A stretch of DNA of 64,000 nt from Branchiostoma floridae (lineage: Eukaryota; Chordata; Leptocardii; Amphioxiformes; Branchiostomatidae): NCBI RefSeq assembly GCF_000003815.2, contig NC_049985.1:7502066-7566065 (forward strand), given 5' to 3'. The position numbers and the translations under genes are program-made. Under the pieces are notes generated by a model. The model searched no databases. It was given only the letters and a program-made list of their open reading frames with translations, and was not told the DNA's origin. The stretch's first letter is position 1, and each line of letters begins with the position of its first letter. Below are positions 1-12,799 of this stretch, piece after piece.

Positions 1-798
1 CAACAATACAAATGATAAATGCAAATGAGTAAATTTGATATAGATAATGAAATAGGAATACACTTCTGTGACAAATTTAGATTTCTTCATCAAGTTTACT
101 TTTTTGAAATAATTCAATCTGTCCCCAAATCTAAACTACATTCTGTTTACTTCCACCTTTGTTGTTTACATACTGTCTGACTCAGTAAATTGATCAAGAT
201 AAATCTAGTAGATGATAATGTAAACTGTGCTTTATTACCTCCCTAAATGTGTATTGCCCCAAAACAACAAAGCAGTCAGACAGACAACCCCCATCGAGCA
301 ATCTTGGATAGTGATCTCAGTGTATTGTCTGGGGTTATTGGCGCAGTGTGGTCAATGGTCTATGATGACAAGCAAGTTGCTCTAGTCAGACCAAACCATG
401 TTGCCATTTTGTAGTACTCCACCAGATGTTGTTTGTGGTCTGACGCAGTAGACATAGCTCTACAGCCTTGCTGCTTTCGTCATGCATGGCCTCCACCACT
501 GGTATGTCTTGGTGCTGGTAGCCAACATGTTTTAGAACTGGGAAAGGAAAGTGTTTGGGAGTAAGAAGTGGGATTGAATTACACTTTTCTGTCAATAAGT
601 ACTGGCTCAGCACTTAAGAATTGAATTCTGAGATTGTGAGAACTTATAACAAAAGCAAAGGTAAGGCAAGAAGACCAAATCTAGCTTGTAGTATTTTCTC
701 AGTGCTATGTAACCATTTCCAACTTAGTGTGACTCTTACTTGCTATACAGTACTTTTATAATATAGCTCCTAAAGTTTGGCTCTAATTCATGTTCCAG
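1..798. other. non-coding, no feature recognised
   Basis: AT-rich sequence with only short accidental open frames. No coding exon, RNA gene or clear repeat is visible. It is probably intergenic or an intron leading into the exon that begins at 799. Confidence 0.5.
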
Positions 799-1155
799 GT
801 ACAGGGAGGTTTTGACAACCTGGAAGCCCTGACTAGAGTCCCCGGTGTGGGAACCAGCATACTGGAGCTGAACCGTGGGAGCCTCATCTGCCACTCAGGA
901 ACCAGCCCCAGGAGAAGCCCCCATAGAATATTCAGCAGGACGTTAGAACTGCGGGGACGGGAACTGACCAGACCCAGCACCAGTAGGGCCATCTCTCCTC
1001 CGGCCGAGACAGAGCGGCCGGAGACCTCCTCAGCCATGAGAACGCCGGAGAGGACGCCGCCGGTCAGCAAAACTGCACCACACAAAACGGAGTCCAGGCA
1101 CAAGCCATCAAGAATTCCTGTACCAAAGGGGGTGTCATCATGCATCAAGAACCTG
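799..1155 (+). CDS. orphan coding exon, Ser/Pro/Arg-rich, contains an SxIP-like motif
   Basis: A 357-nt open segment is bounded by a plausible acceptor (TTCCAG ending at 798) and a donor (GTAGGT at 1156). It is clearly richer in GC and CpG than its surroundings, as expected for coding sequence. Translated from 799 it gives about 119 residues. The first 35 are ordinary (GGFDNLEALTRVPGVGTS). The rest is basic, low-complexity Ser/Pro/Thr/Arg, probably disordered. Near the end is KPSRIPVPKG, which fits the SxIP motif used by microtubule plus-end proteins to bind EB1. An in-frame ATG lies at 790 with a stop just upstream at 784, so 790 could also be a start. The exon ends in phase 0 and could splice to the FBXW7 exon at 25,745, but the sequence does not resemble vertebrate FBXW7 N termini. 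It may equally belong to another gene. I do not recognise the protein. Confidence 0.5.
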
Positions 1156-1393
1156 GTAGGTGGACACAATTTTCCGCCAAGATTTATCATTGTTTTATTT
1201 TATTTACATCATGATATCTGTCCTTTGAGTCAGAGGTATTTCTCCGTTCTCCAAAGGATACACATAAGACATATTATAATGAGTGTGACACTTACACTGA
1301 AACTGTTGGAGTACGTTATTTATCGTTTGTAGCACACAGTAAGACAACTTACTATGCTACCATCATTAAAACTATGTGTAACTGTTGCCTTAG

Positions 1394-1779
1394 CAGGGTT
1401 CTCCCCAGAGGATGGAATAAGGGAGGCCCTCCACTATACTCCTAGCCAGCTCCACTATACTACTTTTCAAATTTAGTGTGTCTCTTCCCTATTTTCTTTG
1501 TTAGTTTTGCTAAGATTAATGACAATTCACAGATTTTTGTGCCAAGTGGCATCACTTTTCCAGTCAGCATTGTCTGCAAAAACTTGTGAATGAGCGATGA
1601 TCAAAACAATAGTCGTTTTGCCACTTCACAACAAAGGAATCACAACAATATATTATACTTGTAGTATTTGACACTCTGTCATTGCAAAATGAACCCATTT
1701 TCATGAAAGCGCAGCGCGTTGGTGCAGGTTATTTTTACCAGCCCCTCCACTATACTAAAAAATTCTGAGGAGAACCCTG
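1394..1779. mobile_element. MITE copy 1 (CAGGGTTCTCC ends, 5-bp target duplication)
   Basis: The element begins CAGGGTTCTCCCCAGA and ends with the inverted TCTGAGGAGAACCCTG. It is flanked on both sides by the direct repeat CTTAG (1389-1393 and 1780-1784). The sub-terminal motif CTCCACTATAC occurs twice near the left end and once near the right end. No coding capacity is present. A second copy lies inverted at 18,625-18,986 with its own different 5-bp duplication, which confirms both ends. CAGGG-type ends are common in hAT elements, and some hAT lineages make 5-bp duplications, but the superfamily is not settled here. Confidence 0.85.
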
Positions 1780-4700
1780 CTTAGGGTGTTCATGTCATCA
1801 GTAATATGGCAAAGGTTAACACGTGTCTATGTGACCCTACTATGTACACAGATATGACCTAAAATGTTACGATGCATATATGTATAATTTAGAGTATGCA
1901 TTTTGTCATCTTAGTTGGTGCTAGATCAAGTTATGAACTTAACAACAGCTTAGTATGAGTCCTTTTTGCTGACATTGCAGAGATTTAGACTTAGTATTAG
2001 AGTGAGGCCTTGCAATTGTTGCATTTGTCTTTTCAAATGTATGGGGGAGCTTCAGACATTGGCCTCAGGTATCAAACCACTGTACATAAAGGAACTAACA
2101 TGGTTCTGACAAGAGTAGGGGTGTCCCAATTAGCTTGGCTGAGAAAAGCATTATCCTTTGTCACAATTATTATGCCTTTAGATTTTGACCTTTACCCATT
2201 TTAGTATGTCACTCTGAATGATCGTCTGTTTGACATTGTTGTAATAGCTAAAAGTGGATCTGAATAAAGTCAAAGTCAAAGTCTGTTCACCTTTGTAGTA
2301 TATGTGTAATTTTACATTAGTTGAATGTGTAGCAGATCTGAGACACTGACACAGAAGTTGAATTTTTATCTTTTGATTTTATAACAAAGCATCTTTTGGA
2401 CAACACACAACAGGAAAGAAAGCTAGCAAAAGTCAACAAATTCTGACTGAGGTCTTATTTATTTTTTTCTACCAAGCAAATCTTGCTGGTTGGGTGCAAG
2501 GACACAATTTCAGCTAGTTTTTCTCTTAACGTTATCAGAAGTGCTGTCTTATGCTGTCTACAGGCATGTATACCCCTCCGATGCTGTCAGCTATGTCAAT
2601 AATGTGGTCTAGGAGGATGGAAACAGTTAGCAGACCAAATAATTTAAACCAGTCTGGGTAAATCAATGTGGAATGTCCATCCTGTTTGTTGTGTGTGAAA
2701 TAAGGATTTAAAGACAGCTTGTTTTCCTGCCAGGCAGTATTTCCACATGTAACAGATATGTGGAAGGGTTGATTAGATTTATCCTCACCTTGTTTGATGC
2801 TGGTTAGGGTTACCTGTGGATTTGTTGGCAACAGTAAGCAAAATTTGCTCCAGTCCAAGGCTATTTGTAGCTTGATGCTAATATTCAAGCAGATGTTAGG
2901 AGACAAAATCACTACAAAGTAATTCGTGTTTCTATCACACACTGTAACAAAAAGTACAACCCACAATATATATTTAGAAGCTTTCTATGTAATTGTAAGG
3001 CAATACATGTGGATCTAGTTATTGAAGCAACTGGATTAACTTATTAAGAGTTTGGAAATAGTCAGACGTTGCTTGCAGCTAGCATTTACTATCTTTCTCG
3101 TCAGTGATTATGTGTCAGCTGTAACGCTCTGCTGCTTCGGTAGGTGTCATGTTCTTTTGAAAGACATCCCTGCAGTTAACTTAAGTGGTGGACGTTTCTT
3201 CTCCATACATGCCCATTGCCCTGGCACTAGCACTGTTGCAGAGCTTTAGAGATTGTTGGTTAAAAAAATTGTTATTCATTATGATAGATTTTAAGAATTG
3301 TCCCCATAAGTTCTTAAGGAAATTAAGTGTAGAGCAAGATACTTCATTCTCAACTCTCAATTCAATAACAGTTCCCCTTGCGTCCCTTATCAATGGCCAG
3401 TGATGGATAAGGGATTCACTGATCAATGGCAGTAATGCCACTCGAGAGCCTCCCATTCAAAGGTTTCCCAGTGAAAGATGTCCAGCGGTTTTCTGGGGTA
3501 ACCAGCCACATGGTGTGGTGTCAAGGGCCACAGTGCTAGATTGACCCTCTGTCATGGGTCTCCTTCTCTCTGTGCCATTGTTGACCCTATTGTTCTCTCG
3601 TAAACTGCCCAGTTGACTGACCGAAGGGGAAAGTCCCGATGGGAAACGATCCTGTGTCATTGTGTGGAGTTCCTTTGATTGTCCATTGTTGTGAAGGGGC
3701 AGTTCACATCAACACTTGAGTGGGGCTCCCCCTGGTCTGGAAGGTCAATCCCTTGTTAGGGTAATGGTTAACCCCCACGGTCTTGTCTGTGTGAGATGTG
3801 GGAAAGTGGTTTTCACATACATTTTTTTTCACATAGGATTAGGAATCATTCATTCATTCATTCGTTTGTTTGTTCATTCATACATTCAGAATGATAGACT
3901 GAATACTTCCTACTGTTTGAAAACTAAAAGATCCATCAGTCACTGAGAATGCTTTAAGTTCTTGAATATGTTTCATACACCTGATGTTTTAGTACCATTC
4001 AAAATATGAATGAAGATTTAGATATTTGCACATGGTACTTTGTATATCTAACAGTAATACAACATTGATGTGTCCTACTGTGCCAAAAGAGAGAAGGCTG
4101 TTTTCTTTCAGTGAGCATGAAGAAATGAACTGTTCCACCAGATTTACGCTCACCCCCTGTTGTTTTGAGGATTACCAATAGTTCTGTGTGGGTTGTAACT
4201 CCAGTGTCTCCTACTGTGCTGCTGTAAAGATTCTACCTCAAATTTCAAAACAATTAGGCCTTCACCGTGTGGTTCCAGGAGATAATGTCCTCCCAGTGAT
4301 GGGTTTATTGTGTGTGATTGTCACACAGCAGTTGGTGGAGGATATATAAATAACAGCCTCTTGCTCTTGTTTTTTATATACTGTATCCCTATCGGCCTAT
4401 GTGTTCTCAGTCCTTTTTGACAGTTGAAACTAGGGGGTAGGCAGGTAGAAGACACAAGGATTTTGTAGTAAAGAGGTAGCTGCGAAAACCTTGAACATTA
4501 AACTAAAGATAAAATGAACATTTTAATACCTCAATGGTACTCATGAAAGGAGGAAGGAAATAATGGATGAGCTGCCATTGATTGGCTATATTTTGTAACT
4601 ACTTATAGATATAGTATCACAGTGCATGTGTTTAAAAAGATGATCATATTTGGGTTCATAGATATACCACTATAAATGGGAAATTATGTAAAAATTGATT

Positions 4701-4997
4701 TCTAGTTCTATTCTATTTCAAAGCCTTGGTAACAGCTAGCTCATTCTTGCATTAGCTGCTGCTTGTAAAAGAACCCAACACACAGTTGTCAAGAAGAGGA
4801 TGGGTGACCCGAAAAGCGCAAGGCTCAAGAAAGCCGCAATGCACTACCACTAGCTACTGGGAAAAGCATCCCACTTCAACTCAGTTAGAAATGACTGATT
4901 TACCTTTCCAGGTGTCAACCCCAAGTATTATATACCAAGATTTGGAGGGATATAACCATCCTTGTGCCTTTTCCTCTCTGTAGCTGGATGACGAACG

Positions 4998-5165
4998 GTA
5001 ATCTCCAAGCAGATCCTGCAGTAGCCTAACATAGTATCAAAAGCTGCCAGAGGAGTGAAGCCGACCTAGGAGTGTGTTTGGCTACAGGTAGCTTCACTCC
5101 TCTGGTAGCTTTTGATACTATCTTAGGCTTTGGTAGGATCTGCATGGACACAAGTTGGAGATTAA
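4998..5165. mobile_element. foldback element, family A copy 1
   Basis: The two halves are near-perfect inverted repeats. The arm carrying ATAGTATCAAAAGCTGCC pairs with its complement ending at about 5128, and pairing continues outward through AGATCCT and the terminal AATCTCCAA. The loop is only about 25 bases. The same arm sequence (CCAAGCAGATCCT, a GTAGC block, then AAAGCTGCCAGA) recurs at 33,486-33,657, so this is a dispersed family and not a chance hairpin. Confidence 0.8.
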
Positions 5166-8100
5166 TGAATGACTGGTATCAGGAGTGGTCCCCCTCTAGT
5201 CCCTTTAGAAATAACAATCAGGAACAATCGTCTACTATGTCTCATGTACCACGTTTCTTGGAGAAGCTCCCAACCACTATTGGCAGGTTACCAGTGAGGC
5301 TAGAAGGTGTTGCTGAGGAATTTGTCTGAGAACAAGTGCCCTTTGTGTCGTAGCCAAAGCCTCTCCACCAAAAGAGTTGTCTGAGCATTCCTCACTGTTG
5401 GTGCAAAGTTGTAAGGGAGAGGCCAGTTTTCTTGGAAAGGTAGCAACAAAGTAAGGATTTAGGTCTAATCTTGAGAAAATAAGTTCCTAAGCTTTGAAGT
5501 TCAAATAAGTTCCTAAGCTTTGAAGTTCCTGAAGGCATCAAAACAAGCTTTTCAAAAATGAGTTTCCCCATTGAGAGTATGGTGAGGAGTTACATCACAC
5601 ATTGGCACTCTGATGTGTTACATCACACATTGGCACTCTGTGGTGTGTGTTAATGCTGAGGTCAAGTTTCAAAGTCTTACCACATGTCACGGTCAAGGTT
5701 AGGGTCCTCTCAAAGATAAAGCAGGCATTTGAACCCTGCGATATCCCTGACTGGAACACTTGGTCGTGAGATATCTCCTGTCAACGGAGCTGGTATGAAA
5801 AAGGGCAGCACTTTTGAGCTCTAAATTAGCCAGGGAATGTCGCAAACAAGTAATGACATTGTCTTAGAAGCACTTGTGTAAACATTGTTTCCTGTATATT
5901 AAAAAAGAAATAAGTCCATTTATTCTTCAGATGTAATTGGTTTTGACTAGATGTTGTTCCCATAACTTGTAATTTGTAGGCCCAAGGAAACCAGAGTCAT
6001 ATTTTTATACTATAAACTTAAAAAAGAAAACAGGGATTTGTCTAAGCAAACAGAGAGACCCTCTATAAAAACAAATCCAGGGAGGTTCCTTAGATAAATG
6101 TCTACCTCAGCATAAACAGGATCCCAATATGTCTGGGTCTTTGAAGGGCGATGATATTTCACCAGGACCAGACAGAGGTTGGTTTGTGGGGCTGGCATAT
6201 TGTCACACTTACACAGGGGCAGATTTGCATTCAGCACTGTCAAAGCAGTCTGTGACAACAAAGCAATATTGTGTGGCTGGTTGGGGAACGTTTAGATGGA
6301 ACTCAGCACCAGACAGGTGTTTCTGTCACTCCCCCAGTTTGGAATTTGAAGTGGGCTGCAGAGAGGGGTACTTGTGGCCACTGTGGGTCAGCGAGAGTTT
6401 GCCCAAGCCTGGTAGGGTATTCATAAGTTGCGTTAAGCTGGCAGGACAAAACAGTGTCTCTTCTGGGAATTTCAAGTGCGGGAGTGGACACACGTGCATA
6501 CGCTGTGCGTTTGGAAGTCACCCTGTGCAGTCTTGCAGCACACAAGTGTAGGTAACAGGTACTCAAGCATTGTATGAAATGGCATGTGGTTTTGAACATA
6601 TTCATTACCGAATCATCAGTATGGTGCCCTAATGCTGGTGTGTTGTTTAACATGCTGTAGATGGTATATGCTGAAATATGTCTATAGCTCTAATATTAAT
6701 AACATACATGGAAGGATGACCATTCTGTTCCAGTGGTACAATGTATGACTTTATTGATTTTGTTGATCCTTAAATACAGAGGCTAAGATTGACGTCCCTG
6801 CATAGTGTCTTTCCAGGTACTCTGTTCATTGTCAGATACATGTCATTACCATGCTGAAATTAGGTTTGTAGATGATGATTATATGATTTACATCTGGAAG
6901 TACACAGATTGGGTTTTCATATTGTAACAGCTGTAAGTTGGATTCTGATATTATTAGCTAAGATGAGGATTTGTCAGACTTTCGAAAGCAGAAACACTGG
7001 TTTTAGTTTAAGTTTTCGTTCAAGCAGTTACTGCAAAAAAACATAGATGTATTAAAACCAACACCAAGATTTCAAGAATAACAGTATCTGATTTTCCTAA
7101 AAATTACCACACGAATGTACTTTTTTAAAACATTTAGCCAGAAGTGTTCATAGAATGAAATTTCATGCCAGTTCAAGAACAGCAAAGGCTGAAATTATGA
7201 CACATGGTCTGAATGGATATCGCAGCATGTGTGTAATATATATGCACATGTCATCTGATCATGAGTACGATATGCACAACATGGCTGGTGCAACTGTAGA
7301 CCTAACCTTGGGATGCCCTTGGCATTCAGCAGAAATAACAATGAGGATCTCATTGGCCATGTTGACAACTAGATTTCCATGGGGAATGAGCTGGGTCAAA
7401 GGGAGGTGTCCCCCTGGGTTAGGGTAACATCATCTCCGATGAATGAAGGGCCGTTAAAGTCTGTGGTTGTGACTATCAAGTCCTCTGCTTCTAAAGCATC
7501 ATTCAATCGTGTATTCTTTTCAGTTAATGAAGCAGGCAGAGAGGTCCTGTGGACTTGAACTAATTTCAGGTTTAATTGATTTTTTTGTATGGATGATTTG
7601 GAAGGAAGGAGATGATATGCAGGCTAGTTCATTTTGTAACAGGGTGGACCTGTTACTTGAAAGAAAAGGAAAACAAGAAAATGATGTATTTGTATTGTGT
7701 CAGCATAGTTGAAATGAAGGGAGGATAGGGGGATTAAAAGTACCTGTATGTACCTAAAATGTGGGAAAGAAGTAATAGTAGAAACTTTCTGAAATTAATA
7801 AGTAGATTCTGTATGATATATCTCAATGATTGTAAAGGAGATACAGTAATACCAAACATGCTGACAGAAGAGAATGTTAAGTATAAGATGTTTCTCATGT
7901 TTTTCTGAGGAAATTAAGATTTAGTTTTAGAATTTGGAATAGGGATTCATATTTTGGTAGCTATAGCCGGGTATAGGCTAGCCTATACTTGAAATTCCTG
8001 CAGTGAGTTTGTCTTCAATCATGGGTTTCCTACTAGACATGACTATCTTCTGTAATGCAATATTTATATAGCAGATTTTTTTGTTGGTGGCAAAACATTG

Positions 8101-9979
8101 TATGAGCTTTCATAAGATAACAGCACCACACTAACCCTGGAGCACCCTGTGAACCCAAGGGCTACATGGTGATAATGCCCAGGATCAAAGCTGTTCCTAT
8201 CTGCCCTTTGACCTCCCATCAGAGCCATATATGTGTCGGTGTAGACATTCTGGCAATGCCTGGCATTCTGTCGCCACCAAAACCATCAACAAACCCCAGG
8301 CTCAGACTGTGAGAGAAGGATATACATTTACTTTGATTTGTCTCAACCTTACGGCCTCTATTGGCAGACCTGAATTTACCTGAACTGCAGAGGTTTCCCA
8401 CACCTCTGCAGTCAGGGGCTAGAAGGCCCATTGTCGCTCCTCCATTGAAGTTATTGTATTTGGGACCCCCTAGTGGCTGTCTTCGGTTCTGCAGCATAAC
8501 CTCCATTTCTTGGTATCTTGGACCCTGAACAAGCTACATGGTCACTAGTTTAGGGTGGTAGATTGCACTGGTGCTCAGAGAGAAGTGAAATAAGTTTGGG
8601 CCTTCTAGCAGCTGTCCACATAATTGCAGGGACGCTTCATGATCAGTTTCAAAATTTTCTTCAGTGTTTACCATAGAGGTCACAAACAGACTACGTGCTT
8701 GTCCTAGGTAAGGTGACAGCAAACACGTATAGGGAACGCTTAAGCAACTGTAAATATACCCAGACCATTTTAGGTACATGAACGGGAACCATAAGTAACA
8801 GTATCTATATCTGTCTACTGTGTATAGTTTGGGAGTGAGCCTGTGCTTCAGCTTGGGTTACATTTGATGCAGACAGACAGACCTGTAGGCTATGACTGTT
8901 ATCTATACTCTAAAGTGACATCTGTGAACATCAAACATACCACAGTGCACAGCCCAGCTTCACAAGTGCCTGGTTACAAATGTAATCTCCGTGACCTTAC
9001 AACACTAGATGTCTACTATATCGGGAGCATGATTTGACTGCAGGGACACTCCAAAGACATTTGGCCTTCTGCTATAAGAAAAATTGGAGTAGGGAACCTT
9101 CTTCATTGATTCACAGTAATGCTTTTGCCAAGAACCTAACAAACATGCACGAAAGCAGCTTTAAACACAACTTGTTGAAGCCATACTGCATCAGTAATGA
9201 GTCATGCTTTTTCTCAAGCATTACGCTTTCAATTCAACCTACTTTACCATTATTAACCTATATCCTGTTGAGGTCTTCTAAGTACCAATTGAAAGCTATA
9301 ATGTCACCCCTGGTTCTTGTGGTTAAAAAACAACAACACTGTAACCTCATATGTGCATTGAATCTTGTAATTTTGTATGCCCTTTACTTGGTCGTTTTTC
9401 GTGATAATTTCTCACGTTGAAACAATAATGCAGGACTTGGATACATTTTTGGATTGTCACCCCTTTTCAGATAATGAACGATCTGTTCCTATCGCGATGT
9501 GACTCAAAAAGACTGGTGTAATCAAAAGGTCGGCATGGATTTGTCATTTTTCATACCAAGTGTTCATGTAACGGTGAACGTCGCATTAGTAACGACTATG
9601 TTAGTATTCACGGGGAGACACATGGTTATGAATCTCGATGTTGGAATAGCCTATTGGGAGTATACGCGGGCCGGGGATCCATTTGAGGCTTTTACACTCG
9701 TAGGAGCAGCTATCACATTACCCGTATGCTCCTGTTAATCTGACTTTTAGAGACCGTCAATAGGAAGTCTTGGTTTGCCAATGCTTGGTTTTGTTGGGGT
9801 ATGGTTATTACATGAAATTGGTACATGAATGTTCTTACTTCAAACTTAAATGTAATGTCTTGCTCAAAATGTCCACATCTGATGTCTAAAACAAATGAGA
9901 TCGGAAAAGGAAACTTCATAATTCTCAAGAAAGGGTTTTGCATCAACAGTTAACTGCCTGGCTTTAGGTGTAACAGTAA

Positions 9980-10215
9980 CTTAAAGGAACCCCCGCATGG
10001 GGGGGCAACCCCTATTTTCACATAATCAAGCCAAGCCCATCTTCTATCTATTACTTACCGATGTGAGTCTGCCTCAACTACAAGACCCATGTCTTTACAT
10101 CTCAGTGCCTTTCCCAAGGGTACAGCATTGGAGTCTGCAAAGGGATTCAAACCATCACCTTTAAGTCTTTATGCTCCTATTCTAAGTCAACAACCTTAAC
10201 CACAAGGTGACGTTA
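9980..10215 (-). mobile_element. tRNA-derived SINE (minus orientation)
   Basis: Read on the minus strand, a tRNA-like head carries an A-box-like TGGTTAAGG (10,194-10,202) and a B-box-like GGTTTGAATCCC (about 10,142-10,153) at the usual spacing. It is followed by a body with CCCTTGGGAAAGGCACT, a block seen in several tRNA-derived SINE families. The 3' limit near 9980 is approximate. It is not a functional tRNA gene: no cloverleaf or intact acceptor stem can be built. Confidence 0.6.
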
Positions 10216-11019
10216 CCAACTGGTAAGTTAGTTTTGTGGTTTTATTTTAAATCTCAAAGTTGATGTTTAGGCAAAAAATTTATGTTTTCCAACATTGAAA
10301 TGTGACAAAGTTCAACCCCAACATCTGCTTGGAGAGTGCTATTATTTTATTTTGTCCTCTTCTCCAGGTGGTGTTAATGATTTGTCCCCAGATATCCTGA
10401 ATCAGGGTCAAATGTACAGAGAGGACCCAGTTGTGTCTCCTCCAAGCCTATTCATCTTCATGTTCCATTTACCTATATCGATCACACTATCCCGCTTGAG
10501 GTGGATCTTTCATTGTTAAGCATTGCACATCGTCCCTGTCTGACTTTTCTTCTTGTCTATATTGCTTTGGAAAGGCTCTGCCTAAAAGGGACTATCCCAT
10601 ACCTGTAAAAAACAAGGAGACAATTGTGTGATTTAGTGTAGTGTAGTACATGTGGAGCTATCATAAGATTCCACATGAATGCCGTATGAAATTTTGATGG
10701 AAGCTGGCTGGGTATGTACTCCCAAAGGACAGTGTTGAAATAGTCTACCTGCATGGAAACAGGAATGGGAACACACAAATCAATTTTTGAATCATCGCAC
10801 GGACTGAAAATGGAATCCCGGTCTTGTCTTTGGAGATAAACTGTCTTTATGCAAAAATGATGCAGCAAGCACTCAGCATACTGGTTTGGTTAGTTAATGA
10901 AATATGCACGTGGTAATTTACTTTGTTTTCAGAATTTCCAGATTTTTAATACACTGTAAAAAGTTTATGGGGAGTTAATTTTCCGGAAAGGAGAAATAAG
11001 AGTGTTTGCGCTGGTTTTT

Positions 11020-11036
11020 GTGTGTGTGTGTGTGTG
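11020..11036. repeat. GT dinucleotide microsatellite
   Basis: An uninterrupted run of GT units, about eight in number. Confidence 0.9.
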
Positions 11037-11627
11037 GTCAAGACAAGGATAAGCAGACAGAAGAATTTATGCTGTGGTTGTATGTTTATGGTGAACAGGT
11101 TACTGCAAAAATTTAAAAATTTACAGTATGTTCTTTCCTTTTTCTGTCCGAGAAAGCATTTTCAATATGTAGATACATGTGTATAGATCATGAAAAATGG
11201 ATGATGTAGCCCTATCAGTATAGGATGGCCTGTTCTCTATCCATGGGTTTAATTGGTCTCGATTGTCGCAGCACAATTTGTCTGTCCATTTACAATTCAC
11301 CATTGACATTCCCCCCATCTCCTCTCTGATTTCTATTTTTATGGCGTTGGTTGTAGTCGCACCCACACAAGTATGCTTAATTACTTTCTCACGTGTTCAA
11401 TTATTTAGCGTATGGACCTTGCGCTGGCTGTGATATCCCCGCAGATGATTCTGAATTCATCAGAAGGCTCGTGTTTTCGGCAGCATATTGATCTAAAGAG
11501 CATATCATTCTGTGAGGGAAGTCACTGGAGGAAAGACAAACAGTGAACGCCTTCTCGGCTTGAGCAGCGTCTACTGTTACACTATATTGAATTTAAAGCT
11601 CTTTACGTACTTGTAAGAGCTGCTTCG

Positions 11628-11654
11628 ATGGAGCTAACTTTCGGTGGCTTTCCC
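11628..11654 (+). CDS. FBXW7: candidate alternative first exon of FBXW7 (a)
   Basis: ATGGAGCTAACTTTC opens a frame of nine codons (MELTFGGFP) and runs directly into the consensus donor GTAAGT at 11,655. It ends in phase 0. The FBXW7 common exon at 25,745 begins exactly with an ATG codon in phase 0, so the join would be MELTFGGFP then MKRK. Vertebrate FBXW7 uses several promoter-specific first exons joined just before the same MKRK, so the arrangement is expected by homology, though the sequence itself does not match any vertebrate first exon. Short ATG-plus-donor combinations do occur by chance. Confidence 0.4.
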
Positions 11655-12772
11655 GTAAGTATCTTAATTTTCCCATTACTTATCAATAATCACGGCAGCT
11701 TCTAATCTCACTTATACTTACTATCATGTCTTGTGCATTGATTAGCAGTTATAGAGTGTATAGCTATCAGGAGAATATTGTACTTAGGTTAGATTGTCTG
11801 ACAATTTTTTTCCGGAACGGAGAGCACATGAATCATGGCTATTGAAAACGTAAAGTTATTTCATCAATTTTTCAACGACGCGTGTTAGCAGTCAGCTTGC
11901 ATCCGTCTTGATTCCGTCGCTTCCTGTCGAAAATGTCTTTTTTGTTACAACAAAACTACAGGTTTTTCATGTTTTTAGACCAAATGGTAGACATTTCCAG
12001 AAGAGCTTAATGGAATGAAAATAATGCAATCGGGCTTTGGAGGACGCCACTGGCAATTCTAACAACCAATATGCGGGGAGTCAGTCTGGTAGCAGTGATA
12101 GTAGCTGGAGCTACAAATAGATGTCATCAATTATTACATACGCCATACATACATGTGTTCAAAATGAAATGTAGTGCCATAATTGCCTAAACGGGAGGAT
12201 TTCAAAGGTCAAGCCTTCCACCTTACCAATATTTTACCATCTGGTTGCTATGATATTATTCTTTAACGTAATATGAATTTCTCATTGTAAATGACAGATC
12301 TCTTGGAAATAATGTCAGTTGGAACTTGGATTTTTTTTTTTTTGTAACAGGAGTTCATTTGTTATTAGGATGCTGTTTATCAAAATTCGACTATGTAGGG
12401 TTTGAAACGATCCCCATTATCTTGGCGACCATATTTCAAGGATGACCTTTTGCACAATGGCATTTCTCTTTTGATGGAGTGAAGAATTCTATTTTAAAGC
12501 TAGGGTGCCATGAAGTATTATTGAAGCTTTGTATGTAATGTACAGGTGGATATAGCTTTAGTAGAGATTAGGCTATGTCGTATATTACAGTGTTGATATT
12601 TTTTCCAGATTAAAGGCAAAGTGCTACGATACCACCATACGCTGTGATCGTTACTGTACTGTCCCCCATGGGGCATAGCATATAGGGAAACTCTATCTGT
12701 AATAATATTGACCAAAATCAGGTTGTTAAATCTCTCGGCGCGCGAGACACTTTTCGGAGGGAATTTTCGATA

Positions 12773-12799
12773 ATGGACGCTGACCGTGCCGGTTTTGTG
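12773..12799 (+). CDS. FBXW7: candidate alternative first exon of FBXW7 (b)
   Basis: The ATG has a strong context (A at -3, G at +4). Nine codons (MDADRAGFV) run into the donor GTGAGC at 12,800 in phase 0, compatible with the FBXW7 exon at 25,745. The preceding 50 bases are CpG-rich (CTCTCGGCGCGCGAGAC) within an otherwise AT-rich area, consistent with a promoter. I think this is the best of the three short candidates, but it rests on splice signals and phase alone. Confidence 0.4.

Larger units (their letters stand above)
1156..11627. other. long non-coding stretch (intron or intergenic) with scattered repeats
   Basis: Apart from the repeats listed separately (MITE at 1394, foldback at 4998, SINE at 9980) I see no convincing exon. 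Other small structures are two direct repeats of about 25 bp (5480-5530 and 5590-5642), a CATT microsatellite near 3847-3890, and a short tail AAAGTCAAAGTC near 2268-2282 that resembles a retroposon 3' end. Open frames at 6129-6551 and on the opposite strand at 6303-6653 overlap, match nothing I know and are probably chance. Confidence 0.5.

Noticed and set aside
1394-1779. CACTATA motifs in the MITE compared with the heptamer of ProtoRAG/Transib elements
   Set aside because: ProtoRAG also makes 5-bp duplications and occurs in amphioxus, but its CACTATG-type sequence is at the very ends. Here the ends are CAGGGTTCTCC and CACTATA is internal, so the likeness is not evidence of relation.
5700-5780. 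B-box-like GGTTCAAATGCC on the minus strand
   Set aside because: No matching A box at tRNA spacing and no cloverleaf; not a tRNA or SINE head.
6129-6653. Overlapping open frames of 140 and 116 codons on opposite strands
   Set aside because: Neither resembles a known protein. Open frames on both strands of the same stretch usually reflect composition, and there are no splice signals.
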